A stretch of 64,000 bases of DNA from assembly GCF_028858725.1 (NCBI RefSeq), contig NC_084769.1:6883501-6947500 (forward strand), in the 5' to 3' direction. Position 1 is the stretch's first letter, and each line of letters starts with the position of its first letter. Under the pieces are notes generated by a model. That model did no database searches. It had not been told where the DNA came from and was given only the letters and a program-made list of their open reading frames with translations. Below are positions 1-13,340 of the stretch, piece after piece. Source of the DNA: Colius striatus (taxonomy: Eukaryota > Chordata > Aves > Coliiformes > Coliidae). Both the position numbers and the translations under genes were made by a program.

Positions 1-440
1 ATATTCAGTTCTGGGCTCCTCAGCTCAAGAGAGAGAGGGGACTGCTGGAGAAAGTCCAGCAAGGGGCCACAAAAAATGTTAGGGGTCTGGAATGTCTTTC
101 TTATGAGGAAAGGCTGTGAGATCTGGGGCTGTTTAGTCTGAAGAAGACTGAGAGGGGAACTTATTAATGCTTATAAATATCTGAAGGGTGATTGTTCAGT
201 TGATAGGACAAGGGGCAATGAGCACAAGCTTGAACAGAGGAGGTTCCACATGAAAATGAAAAACTTCTTTCCCCTGAGGGAGCCCTGGCACAGGCTGCCC
301 AGGGATGGTGTGGAGCCTCCTTCTCTGGAGGTTTCCAAACCCACTTGGACACATTGTTGTGCCCTCTGATCAAGGGAAGCCTCCTTGAGCAGGAAATGGG
401 GCTGGCTGAGCTCTTGAGGTCACTTCTAACCCTGTCATTT
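1..440 (+). mobile_element. CR1 LINE 3' fragment, cut by window start
   Basis: The sequence matches the end of the CR1 reverse-transcriptase frame followed by the CR1 3' UTR, read on the plus strand. Recognisable landmarks are the block at about 5-60 (ttctgggctcctcagctcaa), the 'aggaaaggctgtgag' block near 102, and the 'gccctggcacaggctgccca' block near 281. The coding part has stops and is not functional. The 3' end fades out near 440. The 5' part lies outside the window. Confidence 0.88.
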
Positions 441-840
441 GCTGAGAAAGGGAGTTGTTGTCCCTGTACCTGGTGCTGAGATGCTCACCCCATCCAGCAC
501 AGTGGGTCTCACAAGAGCCTTGGTGAGAGGACACACAGTCAGACATCAGCTCAGCTGCCTCCACCAAATTCTTCAATGCTTTGCTCTTCTGATGGGGAGG
601 TTAGTGGGGAGAGTGCCCCACAGCCAGAAGTGGTGTTTCAGCTGCTCAGAGGTTTGGATTCTTGTATTTAGAAAATATTATCTTGTCAAAACATTTGGCA
701 CTTTATACTGTCTTCCTCGAGGTTCAGTCACACTCCTTATTATTTCCACTAATGATCTTGGCAGAAAATGAAGTGTGTGGTGGTAAAAATGTGCCGATGC
801 CACAAAGCACAGAGGACAACTTCAACATAGAGGAAGACTG

Positions 841-883
841 AGGAGTGGATGTCTGCACTGAGAGGAGTGGATGTCTGCAAGAG
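841..883. repeat. Two-copy tandem duplication, about 22 bp
   Basis: The unit beginning aggagtggatgtctgca occurs at 841-862 and again at 863-883 with only a few differences at its end. It is a local tandem duplication with no evident function. Confidence 0.8.
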
Positions 884-1580
884 CTGAAAACACAACGTGG
901 GATGGTGGAGGTGACAAGCAAGGGACTGCTCTGCTGCAGCATAAGGTGGGTCTGTTATGGTCCAATACCATCACCAGGTGAAAAAGGCAAGTGCAATCCT
1001 GAGGTCTATTGGTTCACAGATGTGCTTTTCATAGAGACAAGGAAGCAATGTAGTAATTTCAGAGTTATTTGAGGTCTGCAGTTTAACTATCCTGGGTTAG
1101 AGAAGAGCTGTGCTGCAGATGCTGAGACACTGGTGTTGTCCCCTAGACAGACTGTGTTTGCTGTCCTAAGCACTGTGTGGATGTGCAGGGCCACATCTTC
1201 TCCAGAAACCACTCCTAAAGTAGTTCCAGGAGGTTTCCCCACTCGAGTTAGTTCTACTGTGGTGCTGCAGGTCTCCTCCTGAGGTCATTACAATGCATGC
1301 AGTGTACAGGCTTGAGTTACATCTGTGGTGCTCCCTGTACTCTGCTGGTTTTACACAGTTTGATGAAAATGCAGTGCCCAGGCTGATTGCAAGCTCTTTT
1401 GTAAGGTCTCAGGGGCAAAAAGTTAATGGAAGCAGCTTGTTCCTCCTTTCTTTGCAAGGAAAATCGAGAGCAACTCTATGGCCTCTCAGGAACTCACCTC
1501 CCCCAGGGATCTGGAAGTCTATCCTGTGTCTCTCAGCTACAGACACTTTTGCCAATTAGAGAATAATGAGGTAAAGTGGG

Positions 1581-1614
1581 GTAGAGGTTTTCTGCATGTA
1601 GAGGTTTTCTGGAT
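1581..1614. repeat. Two-copy 17-bp tandem duplication
   Basis: The unit gtagaggttttctgcat at 1581-1597 is repeated at 1598-1614 with one change, and a third partial unit (gtaga) follows. Confidence 0.85.
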
Positions 1615-2009
1615 GTAGATCTATCAGATTTGTCAACTCTTAGAGAGGAAAAAGAGATGCCAAAGGTTTTGGGGAGGTAAAATGGGAGTAATGGTATTAC
1701 AAAGCAATTCCAATGCTGCTGAGTTCTCATCTGCATCCACCACACATTGGTTACAGCTACAAGGAAAACCAGTGAGGGCTTTTTGCTAGAACTCTTTGCA
1801 GTCATATACAATACAGAAAACTCTCAACTTGCTACCAGCAGGGTGTACAGGTGATGCAGAAGAGGAGGGAGTCGTGTCATTCTTAAGCAGGCAGCATGTA
1901 AAGGGAAAGTTCATGTAAGTTCACCTCCCTCAGGGAGGTTTTGCCATCAGTTGTGTCTCCTGGTATCTGTATAAGGTGTTTTATTACTTCTGCTAGTCTG
2001 CAACTGGTC

Positions 2010-2080
2010 AAACAGAGACATAGAGGAGTCAACTGACTGACTCACACAGGGAAATGGAAGAGTCAGAGGCTCATCAAATG
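2010..2080 (+). repeat. Possible MIR-type SINE remnant
   Basis: The order 'aaacagagacatagagg', then 'caactgact', then 'cacacaggg', then 'agagtcagagg' follows the core of the ancient MIR SINE consensus (aaactgaggcacagagagg, then taacttgcccaaggtcacacag). Similarity is partial and judged by eye. Confidence 0.35.
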
Positions 2081-3189
2081 GTTGCTGACTCCTCGGCACA
2101 CAGACAAACCCAACAAGCACTTCACTCTGAGCAAGTTCTGGCTGAAGGATGCACCACGTGACACTCTGCTGCTCCTAATCAGAGGGAGAATTATGTGTGT
2201 TTGTGGTCAAGGTGGTCTATCCTGGGACGTGTATTTCTCAGCCATTGTCACAAGGGCTAATTTATCTTTAGTAATTAGTTTCTGTGCCTTGGAGCAGTGA
2301 AGCGCAAGTAAGCATTTAACATTGATCTATTGCAGCACTTCCCTGGGTAAATAGATGGCTCTGGTCCTGGCTGATGCATCAGTGTCTTTTATGAACAGAG
2401 GAATCACTCAAGCATCAGCTCAGCCACAAGCCAAAAAGCATGTCTAAGCTTTAAAAACAAACTCAGGGAAGTTGTCTTCTCCAACCTGTTCATGTTCTGG
2501 AAGACAACAGCAGCATTTCCCTCCTCCTGCTCTGAGGAAAAATCCCAACGTGCTCCTGGGGGAGAGATCATATCAAAGAGAAACACAAAAGCTTGAAGGT
2601 TGGGGCCAGCAGAAATGTCTTTTGCTTTTTTAAACCTCACAATTGCTTAGGTTCAGGTTTCACAGACACTGCACAACCTGCATGGCCAGCTCAGGACCAC
2701 AGTCTGTCCTAGTTAACTTGATGCTGATTATCAAGCAATTACATGTGTTTTTGCTTTTAGATGCAAGAGTGTAACATCACACATCCAGGAGGAAGGATCT
2801 ATAATAAATCTGTTGTCAGGAAATGGGAGGCAAGAACTGACAGCCTGATCTGGGTTATGGGGCTGGCTGTGGTGCAAAGGCTGGAGGAAACCTTCAGTGA
2901 AGAGCACTATGGGTTCCTCAGGCATGTTGGATGAGCTCTTCTTTGGGAAGGTTATTTATCTGTCTACTTAGATTGATAAAAAAACTCCCACCATGGTTCT
3001 AGTCTTTCCTGTCTTAAGATAAGGACTAGAAAAGGTGCCACACAGAGCATAATTACTTCAATATCAGAGCCATCCAGAGATGACCATGTGGGTGAGGAAA
3101 AGGGAGCTGCTAGATGGTGTTTTCAGAAGGCAACTGTTGGACCAAAGAGAAATTACTGTGGAAGGTCTATGGACTAGCCACAGATAGTG

Positions 3190-3420
3190 ATTTCATTAAA
3201 AGTCTCAGCAAAAATGACAAGTGTAGAGTTGGTTGATGACACAGAGCTGGGGGCTATCACCTGTACCAAGAGGGATAGTAGTGTTGTAAAACACCAAACC
3301 CAAACAGCTGATTTGAAAGACTTTGGTAACAGAATCCACCAGCAATTCATTGCAGCAGCAGTAGGAATGACCCCTGATAAGGTCTGACTGATGAGGTTTG
3401 AACTGAGCTCATTAACAGGA
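3190..3420 (+). mobile_element. Possible very degenerate CR1 reverse-transcriptase fragment
   Basis: A short translation around 3225-3260 reads VDDTELGA, which resembles the CR1 'DDTKLGG' neighbourhood of the reverse-transcriptase frame. The rest of the stretch matches only loosely. It could equally be unique DNA. Confidence 0.25.
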
Positions 3421-5072
3421 CCAACAGGCAAAGAAAAATGCATGTGTGCTGGTTTGACCCCAGAATACAGAACAGATGTAGACACACAGTGTCTGGCAAA
3501 AATGAGCAAAGGAAACATATTTTCATTAGAAGGAAACTACATGAAGACATTCACTGAAAAGAATGGGTGTAATAGTTCCATGTAGGGTAGCAACAGAGGC
3601 AGAAATAATGATTTTTAAAAGCATTATTATACATTAAGTAGGGTGGACTATAAAATATCCATTAATCTAGAAACAAATGAGTGACACTAAAATCTGTTAG
3701 AGCTGGTATAGTTTTTCACTTAATTAAATGTGTTATTATTTGGTAGGGAAGTGCTTTCTTCTGTAATACCTAATTATTTCTTTGAAGAAGTTACATGTTC
3801 ATCTTATAGCTATGAAATTAAAACCAGACTGTGAAGTCTCCCTTTGAAAGGCTTTTCCAGAGTACAGAAAGACATATTCATTCAGTGCCCATCATCTGGA
3901 TACACTGGCTCCTCTGCAACCATATTTGATGAAGTACAACTTTGAAACTATTCCTTCTGACCACAGGCACCAAAAAGCATTAGTTGCTTGCAGTGCTCAG
4001 AATTTACCCCAGTTCTTTCTTTGAGGTATGAAGTGAGGCTACATAACTTCAAAGTGGGTCGTTTTATCATGACCTTAAATATATGGAGCAACTGGAAAAT
4101 AATTTCCTGCACCTATTAACTGCATTATACTCATTAAATACCTTTGTATTTTGCTGGTTAGATTGGAGATGGAGAGGACTTGTAGTTGACATTCATGATC
4201 CCTTTACTGAATCATTTTATAACGGTGGATGAGGTGCAGTGGTCAACATTTAAAATCTGAATAAATCAGTTTATCAACTTCAGTCCTAGCTTTCAGGCAC
4301 ATTTATCACTTTTTGAGACTGCAAAATTACTCAGCAGCATCTCTGGAAAACAGATCTCTAGTGTGAGTTCCTAAAATACAAGTTGGAACAAGGCAGCTAA
4401 TTTGGGGTGCCCTCATTTGGAGATGGTCTCACACTTTTGACTATGTAGAGGTAGTTCTAATTGCAGTACAACAGCACCTCATAAATACATGATTCAACAA
4501 ATCTCCTTAGTGATTCTTCTGAATTTTTTAGCTCCCATTGGACTTGTTTTAGTCTGACACTCTCTGCTTTCTTTGAACTTTCACACTTTTCCCTTCTCTC
4601 TGGTTCTTTCTCGAGCTCTCCAAAGCACAGGGGAAAGCAGGAAAAAAATTGCCACGGTTGGACTCGCAAGCTTGTGTGACACAGAGAGAGTCACAATTAG
4701 ACAAAACCAATTGAGGGTCTGGTGAATTGATGAATGAAACATGCTTTGATAAAAGAAGCTGCCTAAGTGCAAAGTATCATTATAACATAGCTTGGGTGGA
4801 AAAAGGCTCCTTTCCTCAGTCGAAATTTCTCAGAGCCAGAAGAGTATTTTCAGACTACTGAAAGGTGTTCAGCAAAGTAGTTATCCACCTCAAAAATACA
4901 GGTTATCAAATAAAACTCCATTTCCAAGTATTTCAAGCATAGAATTTTCTCAGCTGCAAATTCAAAGGGAAGTGGATGCCTAGGAGCCTTATTATCATTT
5001 GAGGTGTTATTAAAGAATAGAAATCATCAAGAGAGAGCACTGCAGCAGATCAGGTTGAAAAGTACAAACCAC

Positions 5073-5087
5073 TTTTTTTTTTTTTTT
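5073..5087. repeat. Poly-T run of 15
   Basis: An uninterrupted run of 15 T. No SINE or retrogene body is recognisable on either side, so it is not clearly the tail of a retroposed copy. Confidence 0.9.
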
Positions 5088-5099
5088 ACTTCCTGACAA

Positions 5100-5400
5100 G
5101 TCAAATATCAAAATAAATTCACTTCAGGCACATTCACATCAGGTTTCACCAGTTTCCTTGCAAGGCTTTTATTGGCACAAATGATCACAGGAAGCAAACT
5201 TCACGCTGAAAGTGCTCTACCCACCTCCGAAGAGTAAGTTCATTAGGGAGGATTAATTGGGTGAAGGCATTCTCTCCTTTGAGAGGTCTTTCTCATGTCA
5301 GCACTTAATAATGTTCACTCTATTCAAGCTGACTCGGGAGTGCAACTTTCCACTGTCGTTCTGAATAGGCAAAACACCACTCTCCCTGTGTCAACTATTT
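5100..5400. promoter_or_regulatory. Candidate conserved non-coding element
   Basis: This is a repeat-free block with no open frame. It keeps scattered CpGs and AT-rich homeodomain-like cores such as gattaattggg near 5250. That composition is typical of long-conserved vertebrate non-coding elements. No alignment was available, so this is inference from composition only. Confidence 0.3.
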
Positions 5401-7599
5401 TTATTTCCATTGTAATGAAACAACTGCCTTTTACTCAATGATCAAAGGAAGATAGATGTCACAGCAGAGGACAGAAAATGAGTACTGGAAGCTGAAAGGA
5501 CACATTATATGTGCTGATGTGACCTGCTTTTTGCTCAGAGAACTTATCTACAAGCTTATCAACTTGGAGGTACAGGGTAGGCTACAGTCTTGTGCAATGC
5601 TTTCTGCTCTGTGGTAGCCAAGACCAACTTCTGCTTTTAACAAAGAGCTTCAGTTACTTTTTGGGCATTGTGAAGGCCTTTTGCACATTCATCACTGAAT
5701 AACAGCCTGCAGGACAGATGCATGAAATAACATTTCTTGTAAGCATCTAAAAGCATTGCCTTCTGCTGAAGTCATCTGACGCCATCTCTATGTAGGGCCA
5801 GGAAGATTTAGAGCATTTGCATTTGTTTTGAAAAGGAAAGGAAAAGAAAGTCCCCAACTCCATAGTAAAGATTGATAACAGTTCTGTATTTCTGCTAGCA
5901 GTGCAACCAGTTCTATGAAATTGCTGAGGGTTGGGTCTTGCCATTTTTTACATGAATGACATTGCTGAATACTTGGGGCTTTTGTCTTTCTAAGCACTTC
6001 AAGCAGGATGATTCTCCTGTACTGTGATGACAGCATCAACTAAGGTTTTGTACACATTGTAATTTCCTTCTCTTTCAAGTAAGATTTAACTGAAGTGACA
6101 AATATCTTAGGAAGAAAATATAGCAGTTTTGTAGAACTCAGGCTTGTCAATTGGTGTTTAGCAGGTTGCATTCTATAGGTCTTTTAAGTTATGTGATAAT
6201 AAGAAGAGAAATGTGTAAAGTCTTCTAATTGTTACCATTCTAAATCTTGGGTTTCCATATTTAAGAACTTTCCCCAGATCCTAATGTCTCAAGCTGAAAT
6301 TTCTCAAGCTTGGTTTCATCCTGACAGTATGTATCTCTGGAATGCTTGAAAGTAAAAGACATAAAGAAAATGTCTTTACATTTACTCTTTTATAAGAAAA
6401 AAACCAACCAAAACCCCCCACACAAATACTTTCTGTATTACATGACAAAAGGCATGAGAAGCAATCATTGACAGCGAGGGAAAGGGCTTTTTCTTGTTCT
6501 GTGGGAGACTGCTATTGAGCAATTGGGTTCTAGAATTTGCAAAGGCAAAATTGGAAGGCTTTTTCATCCCAGTTGAGGAAGAGAGTTCTCTTCACAGGGT
6601 GTCACTACAAGACTGCCATGTGCTTAAAGGGTTTCAAGAAGCTGGAGGTCTGGCAAGTGTCTCTGCTGGCCTGGCTGGAGGGAAGTGATGATGTGGGAGG
6701 AGAAGCAACAGGAAGCTGGCTCATGGGACAGTGAGGACAAGTTGTGTCTCTGGCACAGAAAGGGGGATGTATGCCTGCTACTGCAGGGTTTGCTTTTGTA
6801 GATCTTATTCCCATGCAGCATTTAACTATTACCTGTTTATCCTGAGGTTCTTGTTAGCTAGAGGGAACATTTCCACCTTTATGGGGTGAAAGCAGAGAAG
6901 GCAGAAGAGCCTCATGGTCAGAGGGATGGTACTTGCAGCACATAGAGGCAGCAGGCAAGGTCAGATCAAAGGTGCTTTGGGGCAGCATTAGGGCTTCAAT
7001 GCCAAAGTCCTGGTGTGCTGTTATGGCAGATATTTCAGAAGGGCCTGTGGAAAACCATGCACAAAGGCTCCTCTGCCTGTGTACCCTGGCAGGAGGCTCT
7101 TGGGAAACCTTTCACTTTGCTGACCCAAACCCACAGATGAAAGAGGGCTGAAACAATTGTAGGAAAATAGGAAGTAGTTCTGAAAGCACACAAAGAGAAA
7201 GGCTTACAGGACCAAGCAAGACCTCCCCTGCCTCCTGGAGGAGTTTTCCTCTACCTTTGCACCCCAGCAGAGTCATCTGACTCCCAATGGAAGTGACAAG
7301 GTCTTGCACAGGGGAAAGGTTTCTCTCTGGGCCAGTGTACTTAAGGACATGTCAGCTAAAGAAAAGTCATTTCCCAAGAACAAAAATGTAAGCAAGGGAA
7401 AAACCTTCAGTCTGTTCTGCATTCAGTCCCAGTCCACACACACTGCAAGTGCCTGAAAAGCAATTAATGATGTCAGACCTTTTTACACTTTTAGAGAAGT
7501 TATTTATTATTACTATTGTATTGGCATGACACATCACCTCAGTAATAAAGCCTCTCACTTACAGTAATGGATTTAGCCTCATGACCTGCCTGCAAGGAA

Positions 7600-7690
7600 A
7601 GGAAGAATTTAAAGGTGGAGAATTGGGGCCCAGCAAGACAAAGTGATTACAGCCAGACTGAGGAAAGTCGTAGCAGGGCCCTGTGCAAAA
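7600..7690 (+). repeat. Possible MIR-type SINE remnant
   Basis: The series 'ggggcccagcaagacaaagtg', then 'acagccagactgagg', then 'gtagcagggcc' follows the MIR core (gaggcacagagaggttaagtg, then cacacagctag, then tggcagagcc) with many differences. Judged by eye. Confidence 0.35.
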
Positions 7691-9179
7691 TGCAGCTCTT
7701 CTGGGAACAGGGATGGCCCTTCATTAGAACAAAAAGAATTCCCCTTTTCATGCTCAGATTTAAATATTTCCCTGTTGAATAGTTAGTGAGAAGTTTTTAA
7801 CAGCAAGTACTCTCTGATACAATTTCTAGAGTGATTTTTGGAAGCAGAAGATGACAGGCTGTTTTGGAGTGGGGCTGTAGGTGACTGTTGATGGCAGATG
7901 AGGAGCAGAGTGGCACAACAGGAGTCAGACCCAGCCCTGGTGTGTGGCTTTTCAAAGGAGGCAGGGATCACTCAGCACAGAGGTGAAGCCCTGCCCAAAC
8001 CCAGCCCACCAAAAAGCATCACCCTGCACCACAGTGTTGGTGCTCTGCCTTCCAAACAACTGAAATCTGATAATAAAATTACACTACTTGCTGGGGAAAA
8101 AACAAAAGTTATAAGCAGACACTGACAGCCAACAGACAAACCACCAGTTCTGCTTTGCCAACTGTTAACTGTCAGCTGGAAATACACTCAGTGTCACCAT
8201 GATGAGCTCAGATGTTTCTCCCCAGAGGAATGAAATGTGATAGAAAAACTTCTCCTTCATCTCTTGCACTTGCAACATTAGAGAGAATCTCCTGCCAGCT
8301 CCTGCTGCCCACCTCTCATCCCCTGGGCCATCACTACTGGGGCTGGTAGTTTCTCCTCCTGGTTAGTTTCCTTCTTCACTCTTCTCTTACTGCCTCATGA
8401 CACTGAGGACGTGGTGACTCTATGGTGAAGCAGGTGCTTGAGGCCATAGCAGCCCTGAAACAAAGAGCAAAGCTGAGCATCACATTTGCAAATGCCAGAT
8501 GGTCCTCACAGTAGAGAAGAAATTTGTAAAAAGAGAGATCTTTCACCAAGATAAAAAGCATCTGCAAAGAGGCATTTGAAATGGATTCATTTGTTGTCCA
8601 TCTTTGCAAAACATGTGGAAAGAAATTAGATAAATCAATGAGGAAAGGCAAGGAGGAGGTATGAAGCCTGGATGCAGCTGGTGGTGCAACACCTCTCCAA
8701 CGAGTTGCCAAAAGGAAGAAGGATGAGGGAAGAAAAAGAAAGAAGCTATAGAAGATTGACTGTTTTCTACATCACCTACTTTCCTTCCCTCTAGACAGGA
8801 CATGATTCTGATCAAGGTGTTTTTTGTCTGGGATGGGGTGAAATTTCATATAGTCTTAAATTTTTCAGGGCCTGCTGTGACACACAAATACACAAGACTC
8901 CAGTATGAGTATAAATGCTAATTGTGCTCAAAATCAATTTGTTTCTGAGTGATGGAATTGTAAGATTTATTGGAATTCCCACGAGAAGAATTAATGTGGG
9001 GACTGTATCCACTGGAGAGGGGACAGCTACTCCTGGCATGTACAGGGACCTGAAATACAGCTCGCCCGTACAGAAGAGAAACCAAAGGGTTTAGTCTCCC
9101 ATTAATACCTTTACCTGGTGTTGTACTATAGGGTGTATTAAGACCATTAGTTTAAAATTTCAAATGCATCAGAGATATT

Positions 9180-9480
9180 AATAAACATTAAGCAGTGGCT
9201 CAGGAATCACTTCCACAAAGTGCAGTGAAGGTTGGCTCTAGCAGCGCTCGTTGTTTGATGCCGTTTGGAACTGGGTGAGCCCCAGACGAGCTCCCATCAT
9301 TTGTTTTGTGTCACCTTAGGCTCTGAAGCAAAAAATCTGCATTAACATTTGGCAGGAATTGTGACTGAGTCACTATGGAGGCTGGCCATGACCCTCATTT
9401 CCCCTGAGCATGGGAGGAAAGTTTTCCTTAATTTGGCTGCCTCGAGATAAGGCCACAGAGGAGGAACGGGGCGGTTGCTC
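9180..9480. promoter_or_regulatory. Candidate conserved non-coding element with AP-1 site
   Basis: The block is free of recognised repeats and retains CpGs (agcgctcgttg near 9243, cagacgagctc near 9283). It contains gtgactgagtcac at 9361-9373, which includes a perfect AP-1 core (TGAGTCA) in a near-palindrome. Its role as an enhancer or silencer is inferred. Confidence 0.33.
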
Positions 9481-9824
9481 TGCTAGAGAAGGGAGCTGAG
9501 AAAGATGAGACCTTGGAGGCAAGTGGGAAGAATTAAATCAGCTCAGGAAGGACACCTAAACTGAAATGTATATTTTTGTCAATGTTATTTTTGAGCATGT
9601 GTAAAAACAAGCCCCAGCATGAGGGGATAAGTTTGGGTGAATAATTTTCAGACTGAAGGTTATTCACGGTTGAGTTGTTTGATTCTCTGGTGTTAATTAC
9701 TTCTGCTTTGTGTTGGATCATATGAGTCATGGGGATTTCTTTGCATCCTAAAATGGACAATATATAAAACTGGAGAATAACCTGTAGCTGATGACAGTAA
9801 ATCATGGAGAGAGTCTATGAGTTA

Positions 9825-10070
9825 ATCACAGAATCTTAAGGGTTGGAAGGGACTTTAAAAGATCATCCAGTGCAACCCCTCTGCCAGAGCAGGACCACCT
9901 AGAGTAGGGCACACAGGAACTCATCCAGGTGGGTTTGGAATGTCTCCAGAGAAGGAGACTCCGCAACCCATCTGGGCAGCCCCTTCTAGTGCTCCCTCAC
10001 ATCCACAGTGAAGAATGTATTAAGTCTATAGAACTTTCATCTGAATTTCCTCAAATATCATCCCCTTTAG
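9825..10070 (-). mobile_element. CR1 LINE 3' end, minus orientation
   Basis: The element starts with the reversed CR1 tail (atcacagaatcttaagggtt) and runs through 'ggaagggactttaaaagatc', 'aggtgggtttggaatgtct' and 'gaaggagactccgcaaccca'. It belongs to the 3'-end type with the 'catccaggtgggtttggaa' block. It is non-coding and 5' truncated. Confidence 0.9.
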
Positions 10071-13000
10071 CCAAATAACAAGATCTGCACAGGCAAAACA
10101 AACCAAAGCCACTGTTTATCTGCATGAAAACACCTGCAAACTGAGACCTTGTGGACTTTTTGTGCAGAACTGGAAGTATATTAGCCCTTCTCTAGGAACA
10201 ATACAATCAAAACAGTTCTGCTCTGGATGAGCTACCTTAGAAAGTAAAACCACTCTGAGGAAAGCATTGCAAAGTGTTCATAAAAGCAAGACACTGGGTC
10301 TTGCTGTAGTCAGTCAATGTCCATGCGCTCATAGAGTTAAATCCTAAAGAAAACAGCCACTGGAGCAATGAGCTGTAATCTTCCTTAATCCATAATATCA
10401 GCTGTTGACAGATATACACAGAGTGATTAACAGCATGTTAAAAAAAATGTTAACAAAGCAACAGGGACTTTGAGACTGCTCTGAAAATTTCTTTATCACA
10501 TTTCTAAATTCACCAGAGGTGCCATCATTACAGTGTATGACAAAACATATGTTTTCCCTACAAACTGGCTGGCAGGTCTAGCCAAAAGTGTCATCAGACT
10601 ATCAGGAAACAACTAGTGGAGTTGAAAGTCCTGTTCTGCTCTTTCCTGCTCCTTCTCAGAGATGAGAAGAAAAGCCCCACTGGGATCCAGCCATCTGACA
10701 CTTTCTTGAACCCCCCTCAGATCTGAGATCTTTCCAGCTGTAGCTTGTACTCCAAATATTTATCTTGAGGGAACTTTCTCTTTTTTTTACATTTTAACAT
10801 GAAATTAAGAGATGAACAACACATTCTCTGCATTTTGTTACAGCTGCTCCTTTAAAACCAGCAGCTTTAACAACATGGTGTGCAGGCACACAATGTCCTC
10901 TGGATGTCCAAGCTGCAGCTCCAAAGGTACCCAAAGATTTGCTACAGCCCTGACATGAGCCTCAACAGATTCCTGTGGGCAAACATTGAAGTGGAAAATA
11001 TGGGTTCAGCTTCTGCATGATATGTGTTGCTCCCTGATTGAGGTTAGTTTTAATCCTTTCAAAATATGCTCTAGTATGTTATCAAACTTTCCATTTCATG
11101 GCATTATTCAGAAGAAACTGTTAGGTTTTCCAATTCCTTTGTTACTTTCCTTCACCTGCTAATGTTCATGGGCAGAGAAGCCTTAATATTCACTACAAAG
11201 GGGAACTACTCAGCTCTCAAAAGTGAATACAGACCAACTAAAAACCAAACTGTCCTTGCTTTATATTATAAAGAGCTGCTTTCTGTAACTCCTTTTCAGG
11301 AGGCTGTAACAGACAATCAGAGCAATGCCATGCCATTGAAATGAGCATATCATCAACTTGAAATAAGGATAAAACCTGCAACTGCTCCATTTAAAAGTAT
11401 TGCAGTGTGGGGTTTGTAGGCATTACTTCTACTCCAGAGTACACAGGGCAGCTTACTACAGGGTTATTCACAAAAGCATTCTCTTTGGGCTGGAACAAGC
11501 TGCAGTGCTGACAGAGCAACACGGCTCCTCAGGGAGACACAGACCTGCTCATGGCTAAGTGCTATCAAACTCATCCTGGGCTGAGGTCAGAGAGGTTCAT
11601 TCAGCTCAAAGCTAAAGCAAAAAGATTCTCATGATATCCCCTTGCTTGTGCTTTCCTCCCCTGATCAGCCATAGCACTGGATTAGCTGTCTGCACACCTG
11701 TGTCTGAGAGGTGGCTGTGCTGCAGCACTTCAGCTGGGGAGGAAAAAAAAAAACAATCAAAGAGCAAATTTTGCACAGCCTTTGTTGGCATCTGTGTTGT
11801 GCAATTGTGGCTTCTTTTATAAGCCAGAGCCCAGCATCAAGAATATAACTCTAAGGTAGAGAAAAGCGCGATTCCCCCACAGCTGGAACTGGGATGTGAT
11901 GACCCAGCAAAGCAAGCTGAGCTGAGCCAGAGTTCTGTTCACCTACCTGGCTACTTGAGTCTGTTGCTTCAGCCCAGCATCTCAAGCATTTTGGGAGGCA
12001 GAATTAATCTGCTGTCTGCGGCAGCCCTCTCGTGGCCACACAGCACAGAGCGAAATGCTGTGTGGGATGAGAGCATGTTCTAAAATGCACAACAAATAAC
12101 TATTAAACAGTGCATTCTGCCAAGAATAAAGACATAAATAAATAGAACAGACTTAGGATAGCATTTGTTCCAGGTGTACAAGCTGAGTCTGTTAAATGAT
12201 TTGCTTTTGAGGAATCAGAAATTACAGATAAAGCATTAAGCAGCCGTGTTTGTGATGGGGTGCCCTGTTCCATCTCCCCAGGCTGTCACTAAGAAGTCTG
12301 CTTTGAAGTGCTCCTTTTCTTTTGAGCATTTGCACATTGATTTACAATGGCCTGGGTGATGTTTGTGCTCATGGGTTTTGCTGAGTATCTGCTTATTGGA
12401 AACATATCTATGGGCTCAAGAAACTCCAAGGAGGGGTGAAAACCTTTTGAGCTGGGGGATGATTTGGGGGAATCTGGATTGTTCCAAGTTTCTGCAAGAC
12501 TGATAGGTTGAAGGGTTTTTTGAACCTTGGAAAGCAAGCCTGTGGGTTTTTTTGGTGCATTGAGTTTTTTCTTTTTAATCTACCAGGGAGAGACAGACAC
12601 ATCACTAATCTGTGGAAATAAACCATGGGAATGAATAGTGCAAGGAGAACATTGATGGCAGCAGCACTGAAAGCCCATTCAACAGCCCAGCGTGCACTCC
12701 CTGCCCAGGACTGTCAGCAAGCACAAGCAAAGGAGCTACCTATAGAAGAAAAGATATCATGGATCACAAGGAAAAGCTTGTGCGAAGGTATGGGGTACTC
12801 TGGAGGAGATTGTCCAGTTTTGATTGATGTTTCTTAGACTGACAGCACTAGTAGTTACAGACCAGGGGGTCACAATCCAGTCAGAATGATGATGTTACAC
12901 CATTCCATTGCTTTTCTCTCTTTTTTACCTTACAATAGTTTCAGAGGAAGCCTTTCCAGGAGAAATGGCTGTAGTTCAAAAAGAAGATATGAAACAAACT

Positions 13001-13340
13001 AAAACTTTACAAAAACCCAGCTCAACTAAAAACCAAATCACAAGGAGGAGTCATGATGACTGTGTGAGCTGGCATTCCCTTTTCAGACAGGAGTGCTGCT
13101 ACCTCTGGCAGTAACAGCATTGGGGCACATAGATGGGCTGTGGAGTAGGATAGGTTTAGCAGGAGCAGCAGGGCCTCAGGTGACAATGACATCTAATATT
13201 TTGCAAGTTAATGTGCCAATCTGTGTGATGCTGGAAAAGCCTTTTTATCAACACCAGACCTCAATACAGCAGCAATATCTGAGCCCTATCAGGAGGCCAT
13301 GGGCAAGTCCTTTCCAGCTTAAGCACTGAATAATCAATTT
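10071..13340. other. Intergenic DNA, no gene recognised
   Basis: Short chance open frames only. An A-rich run occurs near 11743-11755. No repeat family was recognised. Confidence 0.55.

Larger units (their letters stand above)
441..9824. other. Intergenic DNA downstream of HNMT
   Basis: No open frame here has a splice pattern, codon bias or family resemblance that I can support. The stretch is mostly unique AT-rich DNA with small tandem duplications, weak old repeats and two blocks that look conserved, each listed separately. In human the next gene in this direction is SPOPL; no SPOPL-like exon was recognised. Confidence 0.6.
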
